Shown: piece by piece, positions 20,952 through 30,044 of the stretch
Layout: each line of letters begins with the position of its first letter
Numbering within the stretch: position 1 is the stretch's first letter
Origin: Mesorhizobium huakuii
GTDB lineage: Bacteria; Pseudomonadota; Alphaproteobacteria; Rhizobiales; Rhizobiaceae
NCBI RefSeq assembly: GCF_030160235.1
Contig: NZ_BSNY01000008.1
Coordinates: 33,323 to 97,322 of the forward strand
DNA length: 64,000 bases
Direction: 5' to 3'
Position numbers and translations under genes: made by a program
The notes under the pieces: generated by a model
Seen by the model: the letters and a program-made list of their open reading frames with translations, nothing else
Database searches by the model: none
Told to the model about the DNA's origin: nothing

Positions 20952-21134
20952 TGTCTTGGAGCTTCACTCTTGGCCGCTGGGCGGCGGCGGTCGGCTATTC
21001 GTTAAGCCACGCTAAACAGGCATAGGAAACAAAAGGTTAATTTCGCATGCCGGGATGTAAGCTTTTCATAACCTTCAAGTGCCGGAATCTCAGCGCTTTC
21101 GGGCCTCAGAACGGCACGTTAAGCTTTCCCGCCT

Positions 21135-22445
21135 ATGGCTTCCCGGCACATGACCGAAGCTCGCGGCATACCGCAAAGGCGCACTTTCGCCCGGATCGGC
21201 ACTTTCGTGGCCGAGCGACGGGGGCTGGTGCGCGACTATTTTTCGGCGATCAGCGGCGCCGGCGGGCGACTGGTGTTCTCGCTGGCCTATTTCATCGCGC
21301 TCGCCAACACGCTGTCGATCTCGGAATTCGGCATGTTCGCCACCGCTTCGGCGGCGGGCGTGATGCTGTCGCGGATCCTGGCCTTCGGTTTCATCTCGGC
21401 GCTCTACCGCACCGCCACCATCCGCCCCAATCTGATCGGCACCTTCACAGCCGGCTTCCTGCTGCTCGCCATCGTCTCGCTGCCGTTCCTGGCGTTGGCC
21501 TCATTCGGGATCTACCTGATCTTCTTCGCCGGCACCGTGCCGCTGTCGGTGTTTTCGGCGATCGTGTTTGCCGAAGCGCTGTTGTGGCGGCCAGTCGAGG
21601 TGGCGCTGATCGTCAACAACGGGCTCGGCAAGTTCGGCCGTGCCGCGATCCTGGCGATCCTGGCGACGGCACTGCGGGCGCTTGGCGCGGGGCTGTTCAT
21701 GGTTTCGGCGCAGCACAGCATCTGGGTTTGGTCGTGGTTCTATATCGGCGCCAACGCCGCCTCGCTGCTTCTGGCTTTCGGCTGGTTCTATCCGCGCCAG
21801 AGACTGCGGCTGCGCATCGAGCTTTATCTGCGGCGGCTTGCCGATTCCATCTACGTCGCCGGCGCGGAAGTGTTGTTCTACCTGCAATCGGAATTCGACA
21901 AGCTGCTGGTGCTGGCGATCGGCGGCCCGCATCTGGCCGGCATCTATGCCATCATCATGCGACTGGTCGACCTGACCGCGATCCCGATCCGCACCTTCTC
22001 GATGATGCTGGTGCAACGCATGATGCGCGCGCCGGACCTGTTGTCGCGGCTGGCGGTCAAGAGCGGCATCGAGGGCGGCGTGTTCCTGGTTTCGACGCTG
22101 GCGCTGCTGGCGCTCGGCATCGTGCTGCATTTCTTCCCCAACGCCCTCGGCAGGAACGTCTCCGAGGCCGCGCCGCTGGTGGCGCTGGCGATCTGCGTTC
22201 CGGGATTGCGCAATCTGGTCGAATACCAGGCGGAGCTCCTGTTCGCCCGCGGCCAGACGGCGGTGCGGGCGCTCAACCTCGGTTTGCTCGCCGCCCTGAA
22301 GGCACTCCTGCTGACCTATGTGCTGACCACCATCGCCGATACGTCGAAGCTGGTGCTGTCGCTCAACATCGTTTTCCTGCTGCTCTATCTCGCCTCGATG
22401 CTGCTGACTTATTCGGCGCTGCGCAGGCCGGCGAAGGCGATCTGA
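21135..22445 (+). CDS. lipopolysaccharide/exopolysaccharide flippase-like membrane protein
   Basis: A 436-residue, very hydrophobic protein with about 12 predicted membrane helices, matching MATE/MOP-superfamily polysaccharide exporters (Wzx/RfbX type). Polar residues within helices, and loops such as FYPRQRLRLR and VGGPHLAGIYAI-like segments, fit that family. It would flip undecaprenyl-linked repeat units to the periplasm for the polymerase-like protein encoded at 26507. The start is ATG 21135; a second in-frame ATG is at 21150. It ends beside a near-perfect 32-bp palindrome. Confidence 0.8.
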   Translation: MASRHMTEARGIPQRRTFARIGTFVAERRGLVRDYFSAISGAGGRLVFSLAYFIALANTLSISEFGMFATASAAGVMLSRILAFGFISALYRTATIRPNLIGTFTAGFLLLAIVSLPFLALASFGIYLIFFAGTVPLSVFSAIVFAEALLWRPVEVALIVNNGLGKFGRAAILAILATALRALGAGLFMVSAQHSIWVWSWFYIGANAASLLLAFGWFYPRQRLRLRIELYLRRLADSIYVAGAEVLFYLQSEFDKLLVLAIGGPHLAGIYAIIMRLVDLTAIPIRTFSMMLVQRMMRAPDLLSRLAVKSGIEGGVFLVSTLALLALGIVLHFFPNALGRNVSEAAPLVALAICVPGLRNLVEYQAELLFARGQTAVRALNLGLLAALKALLLTYVLTTIADTSKLVLSLNIVFLLLYLASMLLTYSALRRPAKAI

Positions 22446-22475
22446 ATTCAGGTGAGGCCGGCCTGACCTGAATTC
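22444..22475. repeat. near-perfect 32-bp palindrome between convergent genes
   Basis: GAATTCAGGT at 22444-22453 is mirrored by ACCTGAATTC at 22466-22475, and the centre AGGCCGGCCT (22455-22464) is itself palindromic. Only one G-G mismatch breaks the 32-bp dyad. It overlaps the flippase stop and lies 10 bp before the stop of the convergent gene. It probably acts as a two-way terminator, though it lacks a T-tract. Confidence 0.85.
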
Positions 22476-22484
22476 CTGCTCAGG

Positions 22485-23408
22485 CTAATCCAATCCGATC
22501 AGGCGGCGGATGCGGCCGATATCGGTGCCGATGAAGGATTGCATGCCGATCGCCACCTGCTCCGGCGCCATGCCGGCAACGAAGCGGCGGAACTCATCGT
22601 CCGACAAGGCTTCGCCCGTCCAGTGGACGCGGCAGAATTCTTCCGAACCGTGGAAGTGGCCGGCGCCATCAAGCACATCGTCGACATAGCGGCCATAGAT
22701 CATGCATTCGGAGAATCTGCGCGCCGAGCCGACGACTTCGACCCAGTCGCGGCCATGGACCTTCTCGATCTGGCCGCACATGGCAAGCACGGTGTCGCGG
22801 CGCCAGGCGATCAGCGTCGAGATGTAGTCATGGGTTGATACGCGAGACGGATCAATGCCGAGCGCCGAACCCGCATTGCGCGACCAGATGCGATGCTCGT
22901 CGTGACCGTCACCGGCCAGCACGCCGTCGCGGCGGAACAGCCGCGCCTTGCCGTCGCGCCAGAACGCGGCGCAGTCGAATGCTTTCAGGAAAGCGACGTC
23001 GGAATCGCAGAAGACAAGGACGTCTTCGCTGGCATGCGCCGCGATGGCGATGCGGCGCAATTGCTGCACGTGCCAGCCGCGCAGCGGTTGCGTCTTCAGG
23101 CTGAACCAGACCCGCCGGCGGAACAGGCTGAGCGGATCGTCGAAAGCGCGCAGCCAGCGTGGCAGCAGGTCGCGCTCGTCGACAACAGTGCGCCGGTCTG
23201 TCTCCAGCTGACGGAAAAGCTTGATATCGCGGTGTTCGACCAGGATGTAGTGGTGCGCGGCGCCGGAGACATGCCGGTCAAGCGTCTCGCACAACAGCCG
23301 GCAGCGCTCGAAATCCGGCGCATAGCTTGCCGTCACCACCGCCACCGTCGGCGTCTTCGGCAACAGGCCCGAGCCGGCAAGGGCATCTGGAACGAACCGC
23401 TTGTTCAA
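22485..23408 (-). CDS. DUF6492-like glycosyltransferase-related protein
   Basis: A product of about 307 residues in the exopolysaccharide cluster. It has a GT-A-like N-terminus (TVAVVTASYAPDFERC) and an acidic DxD-type motif (VLVFCDSDVAFL) expected to bind metal and sugar nucleotide. It resembles the DUF6492 group found in polysaccharide loci; the sugar is unknown. The start is inferred as TTG at 23408, overlapping the upstream stop (TTGA) with GGAG 7 nt before it; an ATG at 23444 is the alternative. It is the last gene of a three-gene overlapping operon read leftward. Confidence 0.72.
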   Translation of the reverse strand: MNKRFVPDALAGSGLLPKTPTVAVVTASYAPDFERCRLLCETLDRHVSGAAHHYILVEHRDIKLFRQLETDRRTVVDERDLLPRWLRAFDDPLSLFRRRVWFSLKTQPLRGWHVQQLRRIAIAAHASEDVLVFCDSDVAFLKAFDCAAFWRDGKARLFRRDGVLAGDGHDEHRIWSRNAGSALGIDPSRVSTHDYISTLIAWRRDTVLAMCGQIEKVHGRDWVEVVGSARRFSECMIYGRYVDDVLDGAGHFHGSEEFCRVHWTGEALSDDEFRRFVAGMAPEQVAIGMQSFIGTDIGRIRRLIGLD

Positions 23409-24199
23409 CGGAGTTCTCCAGCCGTATCGGCGCCACGCGACCATCTCTGCTTGACGACCCGCCACAGGAACACAGGATTGCCGACCACGTAGCGGCGCCA
23501 GAGCCGGCCTGGTTCGACCGCCAGCCGGAACAACCATTCCAGGCGCAGGCGGCGCATCCACAGCGGCGCGCGCGGCACCGAGCCGCTCAGGAAATCCAGC
23601 AGCGCGCCGACCGCGACCGGCATCGTGCAGTGGCGTTCGTCGATATGGCGGGCGATCCACAGTTCCTGGCGCGGCACGCCCATGGCGACCAGCAGCATGT
23701 CGGGCCGCAGCGCCGCGATCCGGCCAATGATCTCCGGCTCCTGGGCGGCGGAGAAATAGCCGTCATGGATGACCACGAAATTGTGATGCACGGCAAGGGC
23801 TGCCAGCTTGACCGCCGCCGCTTCGGCGTTGACACGCGTCGCGCCGAGCAACCCGACGGTCAGCGGCCGCGTCGAGGCCTGCAGGAAGGCCGGCACGAAA
23901 TCGGTGCCGTTGAGATTGTCCGGAAACGGCGCGCCATGGAGAAGCTGCGCTGCGAGATCGACGCCGATGCCGTCCGGCAGGATGAGGAAATCGTCGAGCG
24001 CCTCGGCGAAGACCGGGTCTGAATAGGCGATGTTGGCATTGTGCGCGTTGAGGAAACTGACCTTGGTGAAGCGCCGCTCGGCGATCAGGCGGGTAAGCAG
24101 GGCGATGGCATCGTCCCAGCGGATGGCGAGCACGGAGATGCCGAGGATCGTCTTCAAGCTGTCGAGCCCGAAGGCCGCGCGGGCGGTGTGCATATTCAT
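23405..24199 (-). CDS. WecG/TagA/CpsF-family glycosyltransferase
   Basis: A 264-residue GT26-type transferase. Characteristic segments include SFLNAHNANIAYSDP, LPDGIGVDLAAQL, LLGATRVNAE and VAMGVPRQELWIA, followed by a basic C-terminal region (MRRLRLEWLFRL) that associates with membrane. Family members add N-acetylmannosaminuronic acid, N-acetylmannosamine or glucose to lipid-linked intermediates. The ATG at 24199 overlaps the upstream glycosyltransferase stop by 4 nt (ATGA), and its own stop overlaps the next start, so the three genes are translationally coupled. Confidence 0.92.
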   Translation of the reverse strand: MNMHTARAAFGLDSLKTILGISVLAIRWDDAIALLTRLIAERRFTKVSFLNAHNANIAYSDPVFAEALDDFLILPDGIGVDLAAQLLHGAPFPDNLNGTDFVPAFLQASTRPLTVGLLGATRVNAEAAAVKLAALAVHHNFVVIHDGYFSAAQEPEIIGRIAALRPDMLLVAMGVPRQELWIARHIDERHCTMPVAVGALLDFLSGSVPRAPLWMRRLRLEWLFRLAVEPGRLWRRYVVGNPVFLWRVVKQRWSRGADTAGELR

Positions 24200-25368
24200 G
24201 CAAGCACCTCCTGCCTGACGGCCCCGAGTTTTTCCAGGCCATGCCGGATGGCGACATCCAGCGCCTTGACCTGCTGGCGATGGAACGCGCCGCCATCGAC
24301 GTCCTTGATATCGGCGGCCGCGGCCTCCAGGGCCCTGGCGAAGCCGGCCGGATCGTCGGTGACGATGCAATTGTCGGGGCGATGGTCGATGCCGCGCAAT
24401 GAGCGGCTGGTGGCGACCGACGGCAGGCCGAGTTCGAAGGTCTCGATGGTCTTCAACTGCACGCCGCTACCAGCGGTGCTGATCAGCGGAATGACGGCCG
24501 CGCCGCGTACGAATGCCCTGGCGTCCGGGACACGGCCGACAAACTCGACACCCGGATGCGCCGAGGTGACGCCGGACGGCATGTGGCCAGCGATGCGGAT
24601 GCGAAAACCGGGCCGCAGATGCGGCACCACTCTGCCCAGGAACCAGTCCAGGCCGATGCGGTTCGGCTGCCAGGTCCAGGTGCCGATCAACGCAGCGTCG
24701 CAGTCGATCCGACGCGGACCGTTTCGGGCTGGCGCCGTGGCGCCGGTCACCAGCGGCAGCACCGCCGAGCGGTCGTCGGAGGCGACGCCGAGTGCCGCGC
24801 GATCCTCCTCGGCCAGCGTGAAGACAAAGCGTGCGCGGCGGCAGAGACGCTCTTCGACGATCTTGAGCAGCCTTGCCTCGCGACGGAACAGCAGGCGCTG
24901 AAAAATGCCGCCGGCGGCAGCCGCGTTTTCCCGCGCCGAGAGATGCTCGACATTGTGGGCGACGAAGATCGAAGGCTTGTCTTCGAAGAGCTTTTCGAAG
25001 GCGCCGGCAAACTGCACGGAATTGAGCACATAGCCGTCGAACGGCCCCGCCTGTTCGAGAGCGGCCTGCACTTCGTGCTCGGACACCGCACGCAGCTTGA
25101 CCGACGCGAAGGTAAGGCCCGACAGCGTCGCCTTGCCGACCCAGGCGAGCTTTTGCAGCGCTGAGGCGCTTTCGGTGCGCACGTCGATCGCCCCCAGCAC
25201 CACGGTGTTTTCCGGGTCGGCCGCGGCCTTCCCGGGCCAGGTGAAACCGATGACCGTGACGCGCGCGCCAGCCTGCCGCAACGCGGCGATGATCGCAGCA
25301 TTGGCGATCTCGTAGCCCGAGGCGAGAGCACCGTCGGGCACGATTGATGTGGCGAACAGCAGATGCAT
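24196..25368 (-). CDS. GT4-type glycosyltransferase
   Basis: A 390-residue GT-B-fold transferase. The N-terminal domain starts MHLLFATSIVPDGALASGYE and the C-terminal nucleotide-sugar domain carries FVGRVPDARAFVRGAAVIPL and a Glu-containing TFELGLPSVATSRSLRG. This matches family 4 (group 1) enzymes of polysaccharide assembly. The ATG at 25368 follows AGGTGAG immediately upstream. It is first in the leftward operon and divergent from the GT2 gene across about 130-170 bp. Confidence 0.87.
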   Translation of the reverse strand: MHLLFATSIVPDGALASGYEIANAAIIAALRQAGARVTVIGFTWPGKAAADPENTVVLGAIDVRTESASALQKLAWVGKATLSGLTFASVKLRAVSEHEVQAALEQAGPFDGYVLNSVQFAGAFEKLFEDKPSIFVAHNVEHLSARENAAAAGGIFQRLLFRREARLLKIVEERLCRRARFVFTLAEEDRAALGVASDDRSAVLPLVTGATAPARNGPRRIDCDAALIGTWTWQPNRIGLDWFLGRVVPHLRPGFRIRIAGHMPSGVTSAHPGVEFVGRVPDARAFVRGAAVIPLISTAGSGVQLKTIETFELGLPSVATSRSLRGIDHRPDNCIVTDDPAGFARALEAAAADIKDVDGGAFHRQQVKALDVAIRHGLEKLGAVRQEVLA

Positions 25369-25539
25369 CTCACCTATCCTGTGGTGTAGCCGGTAGCAAA
25401 GTGCGGTGAACCCTTGATTAAGCGAGCACGATCGACGGCCGAAAGCCCCTGCCTGGCGGGCCTCTGCGCGCAAGGTGATTAACGAAAGCTTATCACCGTG
25501 GTGCTACCAGAACGCGACTCACCATGTGGCTGGACGCGG

Positions 25540-26538
25540 ATGATTCCTTTGCCATCGGATGGTTTGGTATCGATCGCTGGACGGTCTCCCCGGCTTAACG
25601 TCGAGACTGTCGAAGCGGTCGTCACCTTGCCGACCTTCAAGCGGCCCGAACAGGTGCTGGAAACGCTGGTTTCGCTGCGCGCGCAGCGGACCGGCAGGCG
25701 CTTTGCCGTCATCGTCATGGAGAACGAAGCCGAGGCGCGGGAAGGCGCCAAGGCGGTGCTGCCGCTGTTCGAGCGCGGCGAGATGCCGGGCATGGTCATC
25801 ATCGCGCAAGAGCGGGGCAATTGCAGCGCCTACAATGCCGGCTGGCAGACGGCGATTCAGCACTTTCCGAACTTCAGACATTTGCTGGTCATCGACGATG
25901 ACGAGATCGCAGATCCGCGCTGGCTGGAACGCATGTGCACGGCTGCCGAGACGCTCGGCGCCGATATTGTCGGCGGCCCGCAAGTGCCTGTCTTCGCAGA
26001 CGCTGCCCATGCGAGATGGGCCGAGCATCCGGTGTTCGCGCCGCCCTACCGGGAAACCGGGCGCGTGCCGGCGCTCTATTCGTCCGGCAATCTTCTGGTC
26101 GGGCGCAACGTGCTGATCGCCATGGGGCCGCCCTTCCTCGACCTGAAATTCAATTTCATGGGCGGCGGCGATTCCGACTTTCTCAGCCGGGCGGCGCAGA
26201 GGGGCTTTGTACTCGGCTGGTGCGCGCAGGCCAAGGTTCGCGAGACCGTCCCGGCGCGGCGCGTCGAGTCCGACTGGATCCGGGCCCGCAGCCTTCGCAA
26301 CGGCGTGATCTCGACGCTGGTCGAGAAGAAGAAGCGCGCCGGCACGCCGCTGGCCGGCGCCAAGGTGTTGGCGAAGAGCCTGGCGCTGCTGGCCGCCGCG
26401 CCGTTTCGCAGCCTGATCCGGCTGGCGCGCACAGGATCGCCGGCGATCGCCATCTACCCCGTCCATGTGGCGCTCGGCCGCGTGCTGGCCGAATTCGGAT
26501 ATGCCAATGAGCAGTATCGCCAGCCCGAGAAAAACTGA
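25540..26538 (+). CDS. GT2-type glycosyltransferase
   Basis: A GT-A-fold family 2 transferase of 332 residues from ATG 25540 (346 if a GTG at 25498 is used). VVTLPTFKRPEQVLETL opens the Rossmann-like domain, LLVIDDDEIADPRW holds the metal-binding DxD, and the MGGGDSDFLSRA motif carries the ED/D-type catalytic acid. The C-terminal 60 residues are basic and amphipathic, consistent with membrane association. It overlaps the following polymerase-like gene by about 32 bp and probably shares its transcript. Confidence 0.85.
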   Translation: MIPLPSDGLVSIAGRSPRLNVETVEAVVTLPTFKRPEQVLETLVSLRAQRTGRRFAVIVMENEAEAREGAKAVLPLFERGEMPGMVIIAQERGNCSAYNAGWQTAIQHFPNFRHLLVIDDDEIADPRWLERMCTAAETLGADIVGGPQVPVFADAAHARWAEHPVFAPPYRETGRVPALYSSGNLLVGRNVLIAMGPPFLDLKFNFMGGGDSDFLSRAAQRGFVLGWCAQAKVRETVPARRVESDWIRARSLRNGVISTLVEKKKRAGTPLAGAKVLAKSLALLAAAPFRSLIRLARTGSPAIAIYPVHVALGRVLAEFGYANEQYRQPEKN

Positions 26539-27832
26539 GCGCGCCCCGCTCATCGACGCGTTCACGCGCGACGGCGTGGCGACGGCGATCGCCGCACTGC
26601 TGTTCACCGTCATCATGGTGTCCTTCCGCCCGTTCCAGCCGGCCGGCGCCGAACTCACCGGCGACGGCGGCGACATCGTCAACCAGCTCGGCTTCGGCTC
26701 GCTCGGCGCCATTTCGATCTTCTCGCTGATGGCCTTCGCCGATCCGCGCATCGTGCGCTCGCTGCTCAGCCCGTCCTGGGTGCTGATGCTGGGCTTCTTC
26801 TTCCTGTCGGTGGTGCTGGCGACCGACCCGCCCTCGGCGATGCGCGCCGCGTCCTTCACCATGATCGGCATCCTGACCATGGCAACGATCCTGGCGCTGC
26901 CGCGCGATGCCGAGTCCTTCTCGAGAGTCGTCATCTTCACCGCCGTCGTGGTGATGGGACTTTCCTATCTCGGCCTGATCGTCTTTCCGCACGAAGCGCT
27001 GCACACGGCCGACTCCCAGGAGCCGGAACATGCCGGCCTGTGGCGCGGCGTGTTCACCCACAAGAACATCGCCGGCCCGATCATGGCCTGCTTCAGTTTC
27101 GCCGGCCTCTACCTCTACCGGCGCGGGCAACGCTGGTGGGGCGCGGGGATCTTCTGCGCGGCGATGATCTTCATGCTGCACACCGGCTCCAAGACCACCG
27201 CCGGCCTGGTGCCGTTCTCGATCCTGATCGTGATGTTTCCGAGCCTGATGGGCATGCGGCTCGGCACGCCGATCCTGTTCGCGCTGGCGATGATCGCCAC
27301 CGCGGTCGGCACGTTGGGCATCGTCTTCCTACCGCCGGTGAAACATCTGGCGGCGATCTATTTCCCCGACCTGACCTATACCGGGCGCACGACGCTGTGG
27401 GAGTTCGCCGGCTCGATGCTGGCGAAGAAGCCATGGACCGGCTACGGCTATGAGAGTTTCTGGGGCACGCCGCTGCTGCTCAACCAGGACCAACCCTTCG
27501 ACCGGCCGTGGGACATCCGGACCATCGTGCACGGCCATGACGGCTATCTCGACATCGCCGTGCTTATGGGCATCCCCGCCCTTTGCGTGGCGGTCTACAC
27601 CTTCCTCATCGCGCCGCTGCGCGACTACATGCGCATTCCGCTGCGCAAGGAAAACATCTATCTCGGCGACTTCTTCATGATGGTGGTGCTGTTCACCGCG
27701 CTCAACGCTTTCCTCGAAAGCTTCTTCTTCCATCGCGGCGATCCGGTCTGGCTTTTCTTCATGCTTGGCGTGCTTGGCCTGAGGCAGGTGTCGCTGCGGC
27801 CGATCCCGGTGCGTGGCTCCCGTCCGTCCTGA
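26507..27832 (+). CDS. O-antigen ligase/ExoQ-like polysaccharide polymerase
   Basis: A 441-residue membrane protein with 10-12 helices and a large periplasmic loop. THKNIAGP and the region from YTGRTTLWEFAGSMLAKKPWTGYGYESFW to VHGHDGYLDIAVLMG are the Wzy_C/O-antigen-ligase signatures; ExoQ of succinoglycan synthesis shares them. It is expected to polymerise or ligate the flipped repeat units. The start is ATG 26507 (GGAT 7 nt upstream) or ATG 26501. It overlaps the GT2 gene and ends 60 bp before proC. Confidence 0.88.
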   Translation: MSSIASPRKTERAPLIDAFTRDGVATAIAALLFTVIMVSFRPFQPAGAELTGDGGDIVNQLGFGSLGAISIFSLMAFADPRIVRSLLSPSWVLMLGFFFLSVVLATDPPSAMRAASFTMIGILTMATILALPRDAESFSRVVIFTAVVVMGLSYLGLIVFPHEALHTADSQEPEHAGLWRGVFTHKNIAGPIMACFSFAGLYLYRRGQRWWGAGIFCAAMIFMLHTGSKTTAGLVPFSILIVMFPSLMGMRLGTPILFALAMIATAVGTLGIVFLPPVKHLAAIYFPDLTYTGRTTLWEFAGSMLAKKPWTGYGYESFWGTPLLLNQDQPFDRPWDIRTIVHGHDGYLDIAVLMGIPALCVAVYTFLIAPLRDYMRIPLRKENIYLGDFFMMVVLFTALNAFLESFFFHRGDPVWLFFMLGVLGLRQVSLRPIPVRGSRPS

Positions 27833-27892
27833 CGGGGCTTCCCCCCTGAAGCGTGAGCGTCTATGTCAAAGCCTTCCTTCGGAGGGCTTTCT

Positions 27893-28708
27893 ATGACGAT
27901 CAGGCTTGTTCTCGCCGGCTGCGGCAATATGGGCTACGCCATGCTTTCGGGCTGGCTGAAATCCGGCAAGCTCGCGCCCTCTGCGGTTTTCGTGGTCGAA
28001 CCCAATGCGGAGCTGCGCCAGCGCGCTGCTACGCTTGGCTGCGCCACGGCAGCGGATGCCAGTGAGATTCCAGCCGATGCGGTGCCCGACCTCGTCGTCA
28101 TCGCGGTGAAGCCGCAGGTGATCCGCGACGTCACCGCCGACTACAAGCGTTTCGGCGATGGCCGCACCACCTTCGTCAGCATCGCCGCCGGCACACCGGT
28201 CGCCACTTTCGAAGATATCCTCGGCAGCCGCGCGCCTGTCGTGCGCTGCATGCCCAACACGCCGGCTTCCATCGGCAAGGGCATGATGGTGGTGTTTTCC
28301 AACCCGCTCGTCTCCGATGATACCAAGCGCTTTGTCGCCGACCTGCTGTCGGCGAGCGGTGAAGTGGCGATCATCGACGACGAGGGCCTGATGGATGCCG
28401 TGACCGCCGTGTCGGGATCGGGGCCGGCCTATATCTTCCACTTCATCGAAGCGCTGACCGTGGCCGCCGAGAAGGCAGGGTTGCCTGGTGCAACCGCCAG
28501 GCTGCTCGCCATGCAGACGGTCTATGGCGCGGCCTCGCTCGCCGCCGAAAGCCACGAGGACCCCGGCGTGCTGCGCCAGCAGGTGACCAGCCCGAACGGC
28601 ACGACGGCTGCGGCGCTTGGCGTGCTGATGGGCGAAGACCGGCTGACCAATCTGCTGACACAGGCAGTCGAGGCGGCTCGGCTGCGGTCGATCGAGTTGG
28701 GGAAGTAA
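27893..28708 (+). CDS. proC: pyrroline-5-carboxylate reductase
   Basis: A 271-residue enzyme that reduces pyrroline-5-carboxylate to proline using NAD(P)H. The Rossmann motif AGCGNMGYAML is at the N-terminus; VRCMPNTPASIGKGM and the signature AVSGSGPAYIFHFIEA with VTSPNGTTAAAL are complete. The ATG at 27893 has a clear GGAGGG ribosome site 6 nt upstream and is preferred over ATG 27863. It is convergent with the SAF-domain oxidoreductase gene, with only 4 bp between the stops. Confidence 0.96.
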   Translation: MTIRLVLAGCGNMGYAMLSGWLKSGKLAPSAVFVVEPNAELRQRAATLGCATAADASEIPADAVPDLVVIAVKPQVIRDVTADYKRFGDGRTTFVSIAAGTPVATFEDILGSRAPVVRCMPNTPASIGKGMMVVFSNPLVSDDTKRFVADLLSASGEVAIIDDEGLMDAVTAVSGSGPAYIFHFIEALTVAAEKAGLPGATARLLAMQTVYGAASLAAESHEDPGVLRQQVTSPNGTTAAALGVLMGEDRLTNLLTQAVEAARLRSIELGK

Positions 28709-28712
28709 GCCC

Positions 28713-30044
28713 TCAGTTCGTTCCGTACAGCATCTCGTCCTGCAACCTGCGCAATGCGAACAGCCTTGTCGTCTGGTCAGGCGCGGCATTGTCGGCGGTC
28801 AGCAATTCGCCCTTCCTGACCGGTTTCAGCACCTTGCCGCCCTCGAGCAGGCCGACCGGCACGGCGTGCTGGGCACGGGCTTCGCCAACGGTCATGGTCC
28901 AGGAGCGGTAGCAGGTCTCGCCGATCGCGTCGAAGGTCTCGCCGGCGGCCAGGTCCCGCTTGGCGACGGCGCAGACCTCGGCAACCGGCCTTGGCAGCGG
29001 CACCATGTCGGGCTTGCCGAAAAGCACGATGCGGGCAGCGGTCAACGGCACTTCCAGCGATGTCAGATGATAGGGCCGGAACAGGCTGTAATAGGGACCG
29101 TGGCCGATATGCAGATCGTCCATGCGCTCGATGATGCGTGGATGCGTCGCCTCGACGATGACGAAGACGCCGGGCGCCACGCCCTTGCCGATGGTGTAGT
29201 CGACGACGCCCTTTTTCAACAACAGCCCGCCATCCTCGCGCGGGATCAGCACCTTGACGAGATCGTCGCGGTCGGCCTTCGGGCCATGCATGCCGAGCAC
29301 GTCGGGCACCAGCCCGGTGGCGTTGGCGATAGCGCACATCTCGACCATGGTTTTCGAGCCGTCGACGAACTCGACCAGCATTCGCGGGTTCATGTTGCGG
29401 CGGATCGCTTCCTCGCGATAGTCGTCGGGCATGGCATCGTGGTTGAGCGGGTTGTTCTTGCCCTTGCCAGCCGAGACGATGGTCAGGCCGAGCGCGGAGG
29501 CGAACTCGATCAGCTCCATGCAGCTCGACGGCTCGTCGCCGGCGCCGACCGAATAGACGACGCCAAGCCGGTCTGCCTGCTGCTTCAGATAGCAGCCGAT
29601 GGTGACGTCGGCCTCGACATTCATCATCACCAGATGCTTGCCATGCTCCATCGCCATCAGGTCGAAATCGGCGGCGACGCCCGGTTTTCCAGTGGCGTCG
29701 ATGACGACGTCGATCAGCGGATTGGTGACCAGCATCTCGTTGGACGTGACGGCGATCTTTCCTGCCTCGATGGCCGCGGTGACTTTCGATGCCGCGTCCG
29801 CCTCGACTGCCATCGCCTCGTCGCCATAGGCGATGCGGATGGCGTCACGCGCGGTGTGCGGGCGTCGGGTGGAGACGGCGCAGACCGAAATGCCCGGCAT
29901 CAGCATGCCTTGCGTGACGAGGTCCGTGCCCATTTCGCCCGAACCGATGACGCCGATGCGCACCGGACGACCCTCGGCGGCACGGCTGGCGAGATCGCGG
30001 GCAAGCCCGGTCAAGGCGACATTGGTCATGCGTGAGATGTCCAC
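28713..30044 (-). CDS. homoserine-dehydrogenase-like oxidoreductase with C-terminal SAF domain
   Basis: A 443-residue two-domain protein. The first 300 or so residues have a Rossmann motif (IGVIGSGEMGTDLV) and a homoserine-dehydrogenase-like catalytic region (ATGKPGVAADF, VSAGKGKNNPLNH). The last 90 or so form a SAF-type beta-clip domain (AKRDLAAGETFDAIGE ... VRKGELLTADN). The exact substrate is not known to me. It is transcribed divergently from a galactitol-family PTS across a shared operator-like region, so it probably acts on the sugar alcohol or phosphate brought in by that PTS. That link is inference. Confidence 0.75.
   Translation of the reverse strand: MDISRMTNVALTGLARDLASRAAEGRPVRIGVIGSGEMGTDLVTQGMLMPGISVCAVSTRRPHTARDAIRIAYGDEAMAVEADAASKVTAAIEAGKIAVTSNEMLVTNPLIDVVIDATGKPGVAADFDLMAMEHGKHLVMMNVEADVTIGCYLKQQADRLGVVYSVGAGDEPSSCMELIEFASALGLTIVSAGKGKNNPLNHDAMPDDYREEAIRRNMNPRMLVEFVDGSKTMVEMCAIANATGLVPDVLGMHGPKADRDDLVKVLIPREDGGLLLKKGVVDYTIGKGVAPGVFVIVEATHPRIIERMDDLHIGHGPYYSLFRPYHLTSLEVPLTAARIVLFGKPDMVPLPRPVAEVCAVAKRDLAAGETFDAIGETCYRSWTMTVGEARAQHAVPVGLLEGGKVLKPVRKGELLTADNAAPDQTTRLFALRRLQDEMLYGTN

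Noticed and set aside
21002-21016. TTAA-N7-TAAA as a CtrA site upstream of the GumC-like gene
   Set aside because: One half-site departs from consensus, and the gene has no known CtrA link; the match may be chance in an AT-richer spacer.
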